Assembly (NCBI GenBank): GCA_031265965.1
Contig: JAISBX010000122.1
Span: 1 to 8,153 of the forward strand
Direction: 5' to 3'
DNA from: Oscillospiraceae bacterium
GTDB lineage: Bacteria > Bacillota_A > Clostridia > Oscillospirales > Oscillospiraceae
DNA length: 8,153 nt
Notes under the pieces: model-generated
Told to the model about the DNA's origin: nothing
The model's input: only the letters and a program-made list of their open reading frames with translations
Databases searched by the model: none
Position numbers and translations under genes: made by a program
In this document: piece by piece, positions 1-6,258 of the stretch
Layout of the letters: each line of letters starts with the position of its first letter
Position numbering within the stretch: the stretch's first letter is position 1

Positions 1-8
1 GGAACAGC

Positions 9-22
9 GGCGCTACGGCGCC
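9..22 (-). other. GC-rich hairpin spanning the mrdA stop codon
   Basis: The sequence GGCGC-TACG-GCGCC is a perfect 5-bp stem with a four-base loop that contains the TAG stop of mrdA (13-15). Read on the minus strand it could be the stem of a terminator or a translational-coupling structure, but the bases after it (1-8) carry no T-run and the window ends there. In GC-rich DNA a stem this short can arise by chance. Confidence 0.2.
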
Positions 23-2061
23 AAGGAACCCTCGGGCTGAGGCCCGTAAATGGCCATATCCCTGTAGTAATAGTCCAGCACTGTCCGCGCGATCTCCATG
101 ATAGCGGAGCCGGAGCCTCCCTTTTCCACCACCACCGATATGGCGATCTCGGGGTCGTTTGCCGGAGCGTAGCAAACGAAAACCCCGTTATTCACATCGG
201 TGGAGTCAAACTGCACCGTACCGGTCTTTGCCGCCACGGGTATCTTATAGTCCTTGAAGATGGAAGCGGCCGTGCCGCCGCTTTGCGCCGCCGCGCGCAT
301 TCCCTCCTGCAATATCCCGATATAGTCGCTCTCGGCGATCACGCCCAGCGTCTCGGGCGCCTTTGTCACGGTGTTTACGCTGTAATCGGCGCTTTTCACA
401 CAGCTCAGGACCGTCAGCGCGTGCCGCGTGCCGCCGTTAGCTATCGTGGCGGCGTAGCCCGAGAGCTGGAGCGGCGTGAACATATTAAGCCCCTGACCTA
501 TCGACGTGAGCATCGTGTCGCCCGGGCGCCAACTATCACCGACCACGCGATTTTTGTACTCTTCCGTCGCGAGAATACCGGGCGTCTCCGGTATCTCCAC
601 ACCCGTGGAGACTCCCAGCCCGAAGTCCGCCGCGGCGGTCGAGATGGCGCTTATTCCTGTGTCGTCCCCCACCTGAAAGAAGAAGTAATTGCACGAGTCG
701 CGCAGCGCCTCGACGACGTTTAACAGCCCGTGGCCTCCGCCTGTCTGCGCGAATATCCAGCAATACGGCCTGAAATCTGAGTATTTTTCGAACCGCCCCG
801 TGTCGTTGATCTGTGTCCAGCGGGAGATCGCGCCCTTGCGAAGCCCCGCGAGCGCCGTGGTCATCTTAAACGTGGAGCCGGGATTGTATCTGCCCTGTGT
901 CGCTCTGTTTAACAGAGGCTTAGTGGGATCCGCTATCAGCGCCGCGATATTTCTTCTTATCGCAGACAGGTCGTATGTCGGGTACGAGGCCATCGCGAGC
1001 ACCTCCCCGGTTTCGACCTTTGTCACTACTACGGCGCCCGCTTCGACCTTCGCGTCCTCCTCGCGCTCTGAATTTATCTCCGCGATGAACTTGGCGAGCT
1101 CGTTTTCAACATACCCCTGAAGCCCTATGTCCAGCGTGAGGTGGATGTTGTCTCCCGGCTCCGGCGCCTGTGTGACGTCGAGCTCAATTATCGCCCCGTT
1201 ATCGGCTATAGTGACGTTTTTTGACCCGTCGACGCCGCGCAGATACTGCTCGAAGCCGACCTCCGCGCCAGATTTACCGACCACCGCGTCCAGAGGATAA
1301 CCCATCGCGATATATTTTTCTTTGTCGTCCGCGTCCAATTTCCCGGTATACCCCAGCACGTGCGCCGCGTACGGCGTGTGGTACTCCCTTACGGACGTCG
1401 TATCCACTCCGACGCCCGGATACGCGCGCTCCTTGACCGCGGATATGAAGCCCACATCGACGTCCTCGGCAAAGACGTAGGACGCGATATTTATCAGTGT
1501 GCGCAGCTCGAGTTCATAACGGATCCCGATGATCAGACGCGCGTCGGTTATGCCCGTAGTGTAGTCGAGCTTGTAGCGGGTCTTCATCCACGATATGAGC
1601 TCGGACGCGGAGATGTTGCCGTCCAGCGAGTGGTAGTCAAGGAACTTGTCCAATCTGCCCCGCTGCTCCGTACTCATGTCGATAATATACTCAAACGGCG
1701 CGCCGCGCGTGATCGGCAGCCCGTCAATGTATTGTACGCCGTTCTCCTCCGCGACGTAGATCAGATCCCTGATTATTTCGTTCCTGTTATCGGCGGCAAG
1801 CAGCGCTTTGCCGTTGAGCGATACGTTGTACGACGGCCGGTTTGACACGAGCAGCGTACCGTTCCTGTCGAGGATCGCCCCCCGCTGCGCGGGCAGGACC
1901 ACGGTGTCCGCGGCAACGGCGCGCGGCTGCTCCGGATCCACTCCGACGGCGCCCGCGTCGTATATTTGCAGCTTATATAATGTCGTCATGTATGCCGCCA
2001 AAAGCGCGCCCGTTATGACAAAAACGATCGCCATCCTTGTGCGTGAAAAAAAACTGTGCAT
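13..2061 (-). CDS. mrdA: Penicillin-binding protein 2 (elongasome D,D-transpeptidase)
   Basis: Class B PBP of 682 residues that cross-links peptidoglycan during sidewall elongation, normally with the glycosyltransferase RodA. A short cytoplasmic N-terminus is followed by one membrane anchor (about residues 10-28). The pedestal motif RGAILDRNG is at 60-68. The transpeptidase domain, about 335-675, has all three active-site motifs: S396-T-F-K399 with nucleophile Ser396, S456-C-N458, and K612-T-G-T615. No PASTA domain is present, which argues against a SpoVD-type protein, and the mreCD neighbours point to PBP2 of the Rod system. I chose the ATG at 2061 because GAGGGAG (2071-2077) sits 9 nt upstream, right after the mreD stop, and the membrane anchor follows at once. 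An in-frame start at 2217 would add 52 Arg/Ser-rich residues lying wholly inside mreD and is rejected. The gene is complete; its stop is TAG. Confidence 0.95.
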   Translation of the reverse strand: MHSFFSRTRMAIVFVITGALLAAYMTTLYKLQIYDAGAVGVDPEQPRAVAADTVVLPAQRGAILDRNGTLLVSNRPSYNVSLNGKALLAADNRNEIIRDLIYVAEENGVQYIDGLPITRGAPFEYIIDMSTEQRGRLDKFLDYHSLDGNISASELISWMKTRYKLDYTTGITDARLIIGIRYELELRTLINIASYVFAEDVDVGFISAVKERAYPGVGVDTTSVREYHTPYAAHVLGYTGKLDADDKEKYIAMGYPLDAVVGKSGAEVGFEQYLRGVDGSKNVTIADNGAIIELDVTQAPEPGDNIHLTLDIGLQGYVENELAKFIAEINSEREEDAKVEAGAVVVTKVETGEVLAMASYPTYDLSAIRRNIAALIADPTKPLLNRATQGRYNPGSTFKMTTALAGLRKGAISRWTQINDTGRFEKYSDFRPYCWIFAQTGGGHGLLNVVEALRDSCNYFFFQVGDDTGISAISTAAADFGLGVSTGVEIPETPGILATEEYKNRVVGDSWRPGDTMLTSIGQGLNMFTPLQLSGYAATIANGGTRHALTVLSCVKSADYSVNTVTKAPETLGVIAESDYIGILQEGMRAAAQSGGTAASIFKDYKIPVAAKTGTVQFDSTDVNNGVFVCYAPANDPEIAISVVVEKGGSGSAIMEIARTVLDYYYRDMAIYGPQPEGSLAP

Positions 2062-2077
2062 ATCCCTTAACTCCCTC

Positions 2078-2596
2078 TCAGCGCGTGCTTCTCCGCTCGT
2101 CAAGCCCCCTGCGCCCGAGCGATTTCGCGACAAAAAATATCGGGACCGCGAATGCGAGCGAATAGAGCGTTTGCAGCCCCGCCGTCTCCAGCAAAATGGA
2201 CGCGGGCAGCTCCTCAAAAAACAGCATGGCGAACATCTGCACGAACGCGGTCAGCGCCAAGATCGCCGCGCAGCACACGATATACGACGTAAAACCGCGC
2301 GATATGACGATGTCGGACAGAAACCCCGCCACCAACCCGAACAGCGTGAACACCACGGTCATCGCGGCGATCGGCTGATTGAACGATATGTCGCAGAGCA
2401 TACCGGCGAACAGCCCGAACAGCCCGCCGCGCGTGCTGCCCTCAAACACGGCGACGCCCGCCACTCCAAGCGGCAGCAGCACTGGGCGTATGCCCTCGGT
2501 AGCCAGATACGGGAACACGAGCGTCTGCACTGTGTACATCGCCAGCAACGCGAGCGCGTGCAGCGCAAGCCCTACCAAAACAAACCGTTTTTTCAT
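2078..2596 (-). CDS. mreD: Rod shape-determining protein MreD
   Basis: Integral membrane protein of 172 residues, normal for MreD, that works with MreC in the Rod complex linking MreB filaments to PBP2/RodA. Nearly the whole chain is hydrophobic, with about six membrane segments (roughly 5-27, 36-50, 56-68, 76-94, 104-126, 137-157). The typical segment ending in GLFAGMLCD (61-69) has the conserved Gly-rich stretch and an Asp (D69) within the membrane. The C-terminus is short, basic and cytoplasmic (GRRGLDERRS). The start is supported by GGGGT (2606-2610), 9 nt upstream and overlapping the mreC TGA stop, so translation is probably coupled to mreC. MreD is poorly conserved in sequence; the call rests on the hydropathy pattern plus its place between mreC and mrdA. 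Confidence 0.9.
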   Translation of the reverse strand: MKKRFVLVGLALHALALLAMYTVQTLVFPYLATEGIRPVLLPLGVAGVAVFEGSTRGGLFGLFAGMLCDISFNQPIAAMTVVFTLFGLVAGFLSDIVISRGFTSYIVCCAAILALTAFVQMFAMLFFEELPASILLETAGLQTLYSLAFAVPIFFVAKSLGRRGLDERRSTR

Positions 2597-2603
2597 ATCG
2601 CCA

Positions 2604-3452
2604 TCACCCCGAGATCAATATTTCGAAATCCGTTATGACGTAGACGTCCGTCACGTTGTTCAACTCCGCCGCCGGCTCTATGACGCCATAGTACCCGATG
2701 CCCGAATCGTTTATGAATATATCCGTCAACTCTCCGATCACGAGCCCCTCCGGGAATACGCCGCCCTTGCCCGACGTCACGACGGTATCGCCAGACAGCA
2801 CGCCGTCGCCTTCCGACATGAAATCGAGTCTGAGACAGCCGCCGCGCATGAGCGCGAAATCGCCGGACGCGGCCGCCTCGCCTCCCGCCTCGCCCGTCAG
2901 CACGCCGGCAAAAAACGTCGTATCGATGACGGTTATGGCTTTAGACGTGACGGTATCCACCTCGGTGACGCGCCCTATCAGCACGCCCGTCTCCGTGATA
3001 ACGCTGTCTCCGACGGCGATATCGGAGTTCGTCGAGCCGCGGCTGAGCGTGAACCCGGACTCCCAGTTGTTCGAGCCCCACGTGATAATGACGGCGCGGT
3101 CGTACACGTGGTCGGAGTGGCGCACGCTGAAATTAAACAGCTTGTTCAATCTCACGTTCTCGGCGGACGTCTCGGTGTATTCGCGGACGTCCTGCTTTAA
3201 GTCCGCAAGCTGCGCCTTGAGTTCCTCGTTTTCCGATACGAGATTTTCATATTCGTATATATATCCGTACAGGCTCTCAAACGAACGCGCGATCGACGAC
3301 GCGGCGCGTTTGAGCGGCACTGTAAACATCTCCGCCAGATCGGTAACGGCGCCCGAAGTCCCTCGCGTATTTACGGACACCGCCGCGATAATCGCCAACA
3401 CAAGCGCCCCCGCAATGATCGCGATATTCTTCTTACTAAACAAAACTTTCAT
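2604..3452 (-). CDS. mreC: Rod shape-determining protein MreC
   Basis: Extracytoplasmic scaffold of the Rod complex, 282 residues, which activates PBP2/RodA. The N-terminus is MKVLFSKKN followed by one membrane anchor (about 9-26). A heptad-like, Glu/Leu-rich coiled coil covers about 64-106 and mediates dimerisation in this family. The beta-rich MreC domain fills about 115-280 and includes the conserved strand-turn GDTVVTSGKGGVFPEGL (221-237) followed by VIGEL. Start ATG at 3452 has a GGGGGT Shine-Dalgarno (3459-3464) 6 nt away. It is 36 nt downstream of the U32 gene and 7 nt upstream of mreD. In many Firmicutes mreB is the gene just before mreC; here that position is taken by the U32 gene. 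Nothing appears broken or missing. Confidence 0.93.
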   Translation of the reverse strand: MKVLFSKKNIAIIAGALVLAIIAAVSVNTRGTSGAVTDLAEMFTVPLKRAASSIARSFESLYGYIYEYENLVSENEELKAQLADLKQDVREYTETSAENVRLNKLFNFSVRHSDHVYDRAVIITWGSNNWESGFTLSRGSTNSDIAVGDSVITETGVLIGRVTEVDTVTSKAITVIDTTFFAGVLTGEAGGEAAASGDFALMRGGCLRLDFMSEGDGVLSGDTVVTSGKGGVFPEGLVIGELTDIFINDSGIGYYGVIEPAAELNNVTDVYVITDFEILISG

Positions 3453-3475
3453 GGCCGCACCCCCATCTCGTCCCC

Positions 3476-3488
3476 CAATTGTTAATTG
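3476..3488. repeat. AT-rich inverted repeat CAATT-GTT-AATTG
   Basis: A 13-bp palindrome (5-bp arms, 3-nt centre) abuts the TGA stop of the U32 gene in the 36-nt gap before mreC. It is conspicuous as an AT-only block in GC-rich surroundings. It could be a small intergenic repeat remnant or a weak RNA hairpin between the two cistrons; no T-run follows on the minus strand (it is followed by a G-run), so it is not a normal intrinsic terminator. Confidence 0.35.
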
Positions 3489-5579
3489 TCACTCGACTCC
3501 CTTGTAATACAGTCCTCTTGTAAAGCCGCCGGGCACGTATTCGCCGAGTCCCAGATACCTGCGCATCACCGACAGGCACTCCATCGCGTTCTCCGTGGTG
3601 AACAGCAGCCGCTCCGCCCACAGGCCGATGGCGCCCGTGTCCTGACGCTTGTCCGCCATAAACAGCTTTTTTGAGTTGAGTAGCGTATTCCTGCACCCGA
3701 ACGCGCGTATTATCGGGAAGGACGCGCCCTGCCTGTCCTTCAGCCCGGAGAAATTGTCGCACGCGCACACGCCCATGCTGTTTTTTATTATGCAGTTCTC
3801 CGTGAGCATGAGCGGCAGTCTGCCATATGTGATGATCTCCGTGTCGATACCCTTCGATATATCGCGTATCTGCTCGAGCCGGAGTTCAAACGAGAGCGTC
3901 GCGGATCTCAGCCCGAGATCCTTTACGGCGCGCAGCGACTGCGAGTTGAATATATTGAGCCCAAAATCGCCGCGCACGGTGAAATCCTTGCGTCCCGCCT
4001 CCACTATATGTCCAATATTGCCCGTCAAAACGTCTGATATCCCCATCTCGCGCGCGGCGGACAGCATGTCGGCGAATTTGCGCCGCTCGCTGTCGTGGAT
4101 CACGCGAGGCAACACGGCGGCGACGGTTATCTCCTCGTCCCGCAGAAACGGCTCCAGCGCCGCGGGACCGCCTGCCAATTCCTCGGCCGGCACGTACAGA
4201 ACGCGGGGCTTCAGCGACGCCATCTCCTCCGAGAGCTGCGAGAGCTTACTGACCTGCACAGTGATTACCGGAGGCTCCTCCCGGTTGATCAGTTGAAATC
4301 CGGGGGTAAACTCGCCGAATTCGCGCGCCGGCAGGTGCTTACGTTTTTCCATAAGCTCGGCGAGAAGCGTCCTGCGCATCTCGTTTATTGACGCAACGGG
4401 CAGTGTGAGCCCCGGCTCTACGGAGCACTTCACACCCGCGCAGTAAAACGGCGTGCCGCCCGTCTTGTGCAACTGCGTCTGCAACTCCGCGGCTGTGAGC
4501 TCGCGGTGGAACGCCGTCTCCGGCGTCGCCCCCAGAGTGACGACGGTGTTGCCCAGATCGTCTGCGGCGGCGAGCTTTGCCGGCTCTCCCGCGCGCATAC
4601 CGCATACGAAACGCACCGCCACGCGCTGGAACTCGCCGCTCTGGTAATTGCGCCGCGCGGAGGACAGCACGGCGCTCTCGCCCTTGTCGCCGTCCTCCCG
4701 TGTGCCCAGCATATGCGCGCCCGGACGTCCGGTATAGTATCCGTCCGTGAAGCCCTGACGCGAGAATACGCTCTGCAATACATGAAGCTCGTCCGCCGTC
4801 GGGTCACGCTTGAGCCGCGCCGCGCGCGAGTATATGCCCGTCACGACGGCCGAGTACTCCGGCCGCTTCATGCGCCCCTCTATTTTGACGCACGTCACGC
4901 CGCAGGACTCCAGCTCTTGGAGGTACCTGACGAGGCAGTTGTCCTTGAGGCTGAGCAGATATTCGCCGGCGCGCGCCCCGGTGCCGTAATTGAGCCGGCA
5001 GGGCTGCGCGCAAAGCCCCCTGTTGCCGCTCCGCCGCCCGATGACGGCGCTCATATAGCACTGCCCTGAATAACACATGCACAGCGAGCCGTGTACGAAC
5101 ACCTCCGTCTCCACAGGCGCCCGCTTGCATATATATTCTATCTCTTTGCGCGACAGCTCCCGTGCGAGCACAATGCGCCGCGCGCCCATAGCCGCCGCGA
5201 GCTTGGCGCCGTCGAGGTTGTGTACACCCATCTGTGTGCTCGCGTGCAACGGCATTGTGGGCATGACCTGACGCACCGCGCGCATCAGCCCGATGTCGGC
5301 GATGATAATTGCGTCCGCCCCAAGGGTAGCCGCGCGCTCCGCCTGCTCGACGGCCTGCGGTATCTCCCTGTCGGATACGAGCGTGTTGAGCGTGAAGTAC
5401 ACCTTCACACCGCGCACACGACAATATTCCGCGGCCCGCGCAAACTCGTCCGGCGTCAGATTTTTCGCGTTTCTTCGGGCGTCAAAATCGCCGAATCCCA
5501 GATATACGGCGTCCGCCCCATTTTGAACAGATGCGACAACACCCTCCGGTGAACCCGCAGGCGATAAAATTTCAAGCAT
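3489..5579 (-). CDS. U32-family protein with DUF3656-type and C-terminal regions, RlhA-like RNA hydroxylase candidate
   Basis: Large 696-residue U32 protein. The family was first called collagenase-like peptidase, but characterised members such as E. coli RlhA (23S rRNA C2501) and TrhP (tRNA uridine) are RNA hydroxylases that need an Fe-S cluster. The N-terminal barrel starts at once (EILSPAGSPE, 3-12). Residues 159-177 match the U32 signature exactly, E-x-F-x2-G-S-L-C-x4-G-x-C-x-M-S. Candidate cluster ligands are C167, C174, C190 and C194 or C230; KIEGRMK is at 232-238. About 300-425 corresponds to the DUF3656 region of RlhA-like proteins. A second barrel-like part (about 435-690) holds another cysteine set, C596, C605, C607 and C629. 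ATG at 5579 has GAGAGG (5587-5592) 7 nt upstream. First gene of the mreCD-mrdA cluster, behind a candidate promoter. Substrate is unproven; a peptidase role is less likely, as no protease active site is visible. Confidence 0.85.
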   Translation of the reverse strand: MLEILSPAGSPEGVVASVQNGADAVYLGFGDFDARRNAKNLTPDEFARAAEYCRVRGVKVYFTLNTLVSDREIPQAVEQAERAATLGADAIIIADIGLMRAVRQVMPTMPLHASTQMGVHNLDGAKLAAAMGARRIVLARELSRKEIEYICKRAPVETEVFVHGSLCMCYSGQCYMSAVIGRRSGNRGLCAQPCRLNYGTGARAGEYLLSLKDNCLVRYLQELESCGVTCVKIEGRMKRPEYSAVVTGIYSRAARLKRDPTADELHVLQSVFSRQGFTDGYYTGRPGAHMLGTREDGDKGESAVLSSARRNYQSGEFQRVAVRFVCGMRAGEPAKLAAADDLGNTVVTLGATPETAFHRELTAAELQTQLHKTGGTPFYCAGVKCSVEPGLTLPVASINEMRRTLLAELMEKRKHLPAREFGEFTPGFQLINREEPPVITVQVSKLSQLSEEMASLKPRVLYVPAEELAGGPAALEPFLRDEEITVAAVLPRVIHDSERRKFADMLSAAREMGISDVLTGNIGHIVEAGRKDFTVRGDFGLNIFNSQSLRAVKDLGLRSATLSFELRLEQIRDISKGIDTEIITYGRLPLMLTENCIIKNSMGVCACDNFSGLKDRQGASFPIIRAFGCRNTLLNSKKLFMADKRQDTGAIGLWAERLLFTTENAMECLSVMRRYLGLGEYVPGGFTRGLYYKGVE

Positions 5580-5650
5580 ACCGGCACCTCTCGCCGTGCC
5601 CGCTCAAATCCAGAACGAACCCGCTGTAAACTGTCCGTCTCATAAATGAT

Positions 5651-5679
5651 ACTTTACCACACGCCCGCCGCAATGTCAA
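5651..5679 (-). promoter_or_regulatory. Candidate sigma-A promoter for U32-mreCD-mrdA
   Basis: On the minus strand there is a perfect -35, TTGACA (5679-5674), 17 nt of spacer, then TAAAGT (5656-5651), which matches the -10 consensus at four of six positions. The spacer ends in TGG, giving the TG of an extended -10. Transcription would start near 5644, leaving a leader of about 65 nt before the ATG at 5579. Found by eye only. Confidence 0.5.
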
Positions 5680-5691
5680 ACTATTTCGTAG

Positions 5692-5705
5692 GGCGGCTAT
5701 CCGCC
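5692..5705. repeat. Inverted repeat GGCGG-CTAT-CCGCC
   Basis: Five-base-pair GC stem with a four-base loop, first of three abutting palindromes between the divergent promoters. Its flank (GTAG just before it) resembles small GTAGGGGCGG-type intergenic palindromes I associate with Clostridia genomes, so it might be the remnant of a dispersed repeat; this comparison is from memory. Confidence 0.4.
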
Positions 5706-5724
5706 ACAGATGTCAATTATCTGT
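5706..5724. repeat. Inverted repeat ACAGAT-7-ATCTGT
   Basis: Perfect 6-bp arms separated by GTCAATT, starting on the base after the previous palindrome. The spacing and size would suit an operator bound by a dimeric repressor or a small hairpin. It lies upstream of the plus-strand -35 element. Confidence 0.4.
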
Positions 5725-5741
5725 AGTCAACCGCATTGACT
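5725..5741. promoter_or_regulatory. Operator-like inverted repeat AGTCAA-5-TTGACT over the -35
   Basis: Perfect 6-bp arms around CCGCA. The right arm is exactly the -35 hexamer of the plus-strand promoter (5736-5741), so a protein bound here would block RNA polymerase. Related TGTCAA words occur in direct orientation at 5674-5679 and 5711-5716, the former being the -35 of the divergent promoter. No regulator gene is present in the window. Confidence 0.4.
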
Positions 5742-5764
5742 TCCTGCGCGCGCCGCGGTAGAAT
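5736..5764 (+). promoter_or_regulatory. Candidate sigma-A promoter for the cupin-RluA unit
   Basis: TTGACT (5736-5741), exactly 17 nt of spacer, then TAGAAT (5759-5764): five of six matches in each hexamer. The start of transcription would fall near 5771, about 23 nt before the ATG at 5794 and downstream of the in-frame GTG at 5767, which therefore cannot be the start if this promoter is used. Confidence 0.7.
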
Positions 5765-5781
5765 ATGTGCATCAGATCACG

Positions 5782-5787
5782 AAAGGA
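5782..5787 (+). promoter_or_regulatory. Ribosome binding site of the cupin gene
   Basis: AAAGGA lies 6 nt before the ATG at 5794. It decides the start, since the upstream in-frame GTG at 5767 has no such site and would put this Shine-Dalgarno inside the coding region. Confidence 0.75.
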
Positions 5788-5793
5788 ACGGTA

Positions 5794-6258
5794 ATGACAG
5801 TGTACGAGAACAACACGGGCGGACAGTACGCGGGGTATTTTGTACAGGAGCTGCGAGAGCCGGCGGATATGGGGACGCAGGAATTCAGGGAGCTGTACAG
5901 CCATTTTGCCAAACGAATCCTGTGGATGGACGGCGACGCCGTCCCCGGGGCGTTCCAGATGAACACGGCGTGGTATTTCGCCGTGCCCGAACGCGACCCC
6001 ATCTTCACGGAGCACTCGCACGACTGCGCCGAACTGCTGGGCTTCTTCGGCAGTGATCCGGACGACCCGTACGAGCTGGGCGGCGTCATAGAGTTCTCCG
6101 TAAACGGAGAGGCGCGCCGGCTGACGCGTTCCACTATGATATATCTGCCCGGCGGCTTCGCGCACAACCCCATGCGCATACTCGAGGTCAGAGCGCCGAT
6201 ATTCCACTTTTCCATCGTCACCGACGCGCGCTACGACGGCCGCGCAACGTACAAATGA
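5794..6258 (+). CDS. Small single-domain cupin protein, function unknown
   Basis: A 154-residue protein that fits a single cupin barrel. Cupin motif 1 is H74-S-H76-D-C-A-E80, and motif 2 is P119-G-G-F-A-H124; H74, H76, E80 and H124 would be the usual ligands of a metal ion such as Fe, Mn, Zn or Ni. The stretch between them (GFFGSDPDDPYELGG, 83-97) and the end of the barrel (RAPIFHFS, 133-140) resemble unnamed cupins I associate with Clostridia. There is no signal peptide or membrane segment, so it should be cytoplasmic. It could be a small-molecule enzyme (isomerase, decarboxylase, dioxygenase) or a ligand sensor; the sequence does not say which. It has its own promoter and Shine-Dalgarno, and its TGA overlaps the next start as ATGA. 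The link to RNA modification is positional only. Confidence 0.85.
   Translation: MTVYENNTGGQYAGYFVQELREPADMGTQEFRELYSHFAKRILWMDGDAVPGAFQMNTAWYFAVPERDPIFTEHSHDCAELLGFFGSDPDDPYELGGVIEFSVNGEARRLTRSTMIYLPGGFAHNPMRILEVRAPIFHFSIVTDARYDGRATYK

Noticed and set aside
2062..2217. 52-residue N-terminal extension of PBP2 starting at 2217
   Set aside because: It lies entirely inside mreD, is Arg/Ser-rich and unlike any PBP leader, and the ATG at 2061 has a good Shine-Dalgarno followed directly by the membrane anchor.
1808..2638. Plus-strand open frame of 276 codons opposite mrdA and mreD
   Set aside because: Low-complexity Arg/Gln/His-rich product typical of the antisense of GC-rich genes; it crosses two confident genes on the other strand.
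2379..3507. Two long plus-strand open frames opposite mreC and mreD
   Set aside because: Shadow frames of mreC/mreD with no recognisable domain, no ribosome binding site and biased composition.
5646..5679. TATCAT (5651-5646, minus strand) as -10 partner of TTGACA at 5679-5674
   Set aside because: The spacer would be 22 nt, too long for sigma-A; TAAAGT with TG extension at 17 nt fits better.
5711..5716. Second minus-strand TTGACA as a -35 element
   Set aside because: The bases 17 nt away read CCCTAC, which is not a -10 element; kept only as a repeated word.
5767..5793. GTG start for the cupin gene
   Set aside because: It lies between the -10 element and the predicted transcript start, and the Shine-Dalgarno at 5782-5787 serves the ATG at 5794.
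5580..5793. Riboswitch, small RNA or tRNA gene in the divergent gap
   Set aside because: No cloverleaf, known riboswitch core or strong terminator could be seen; the gap is explained by two promoters and short palindromes.
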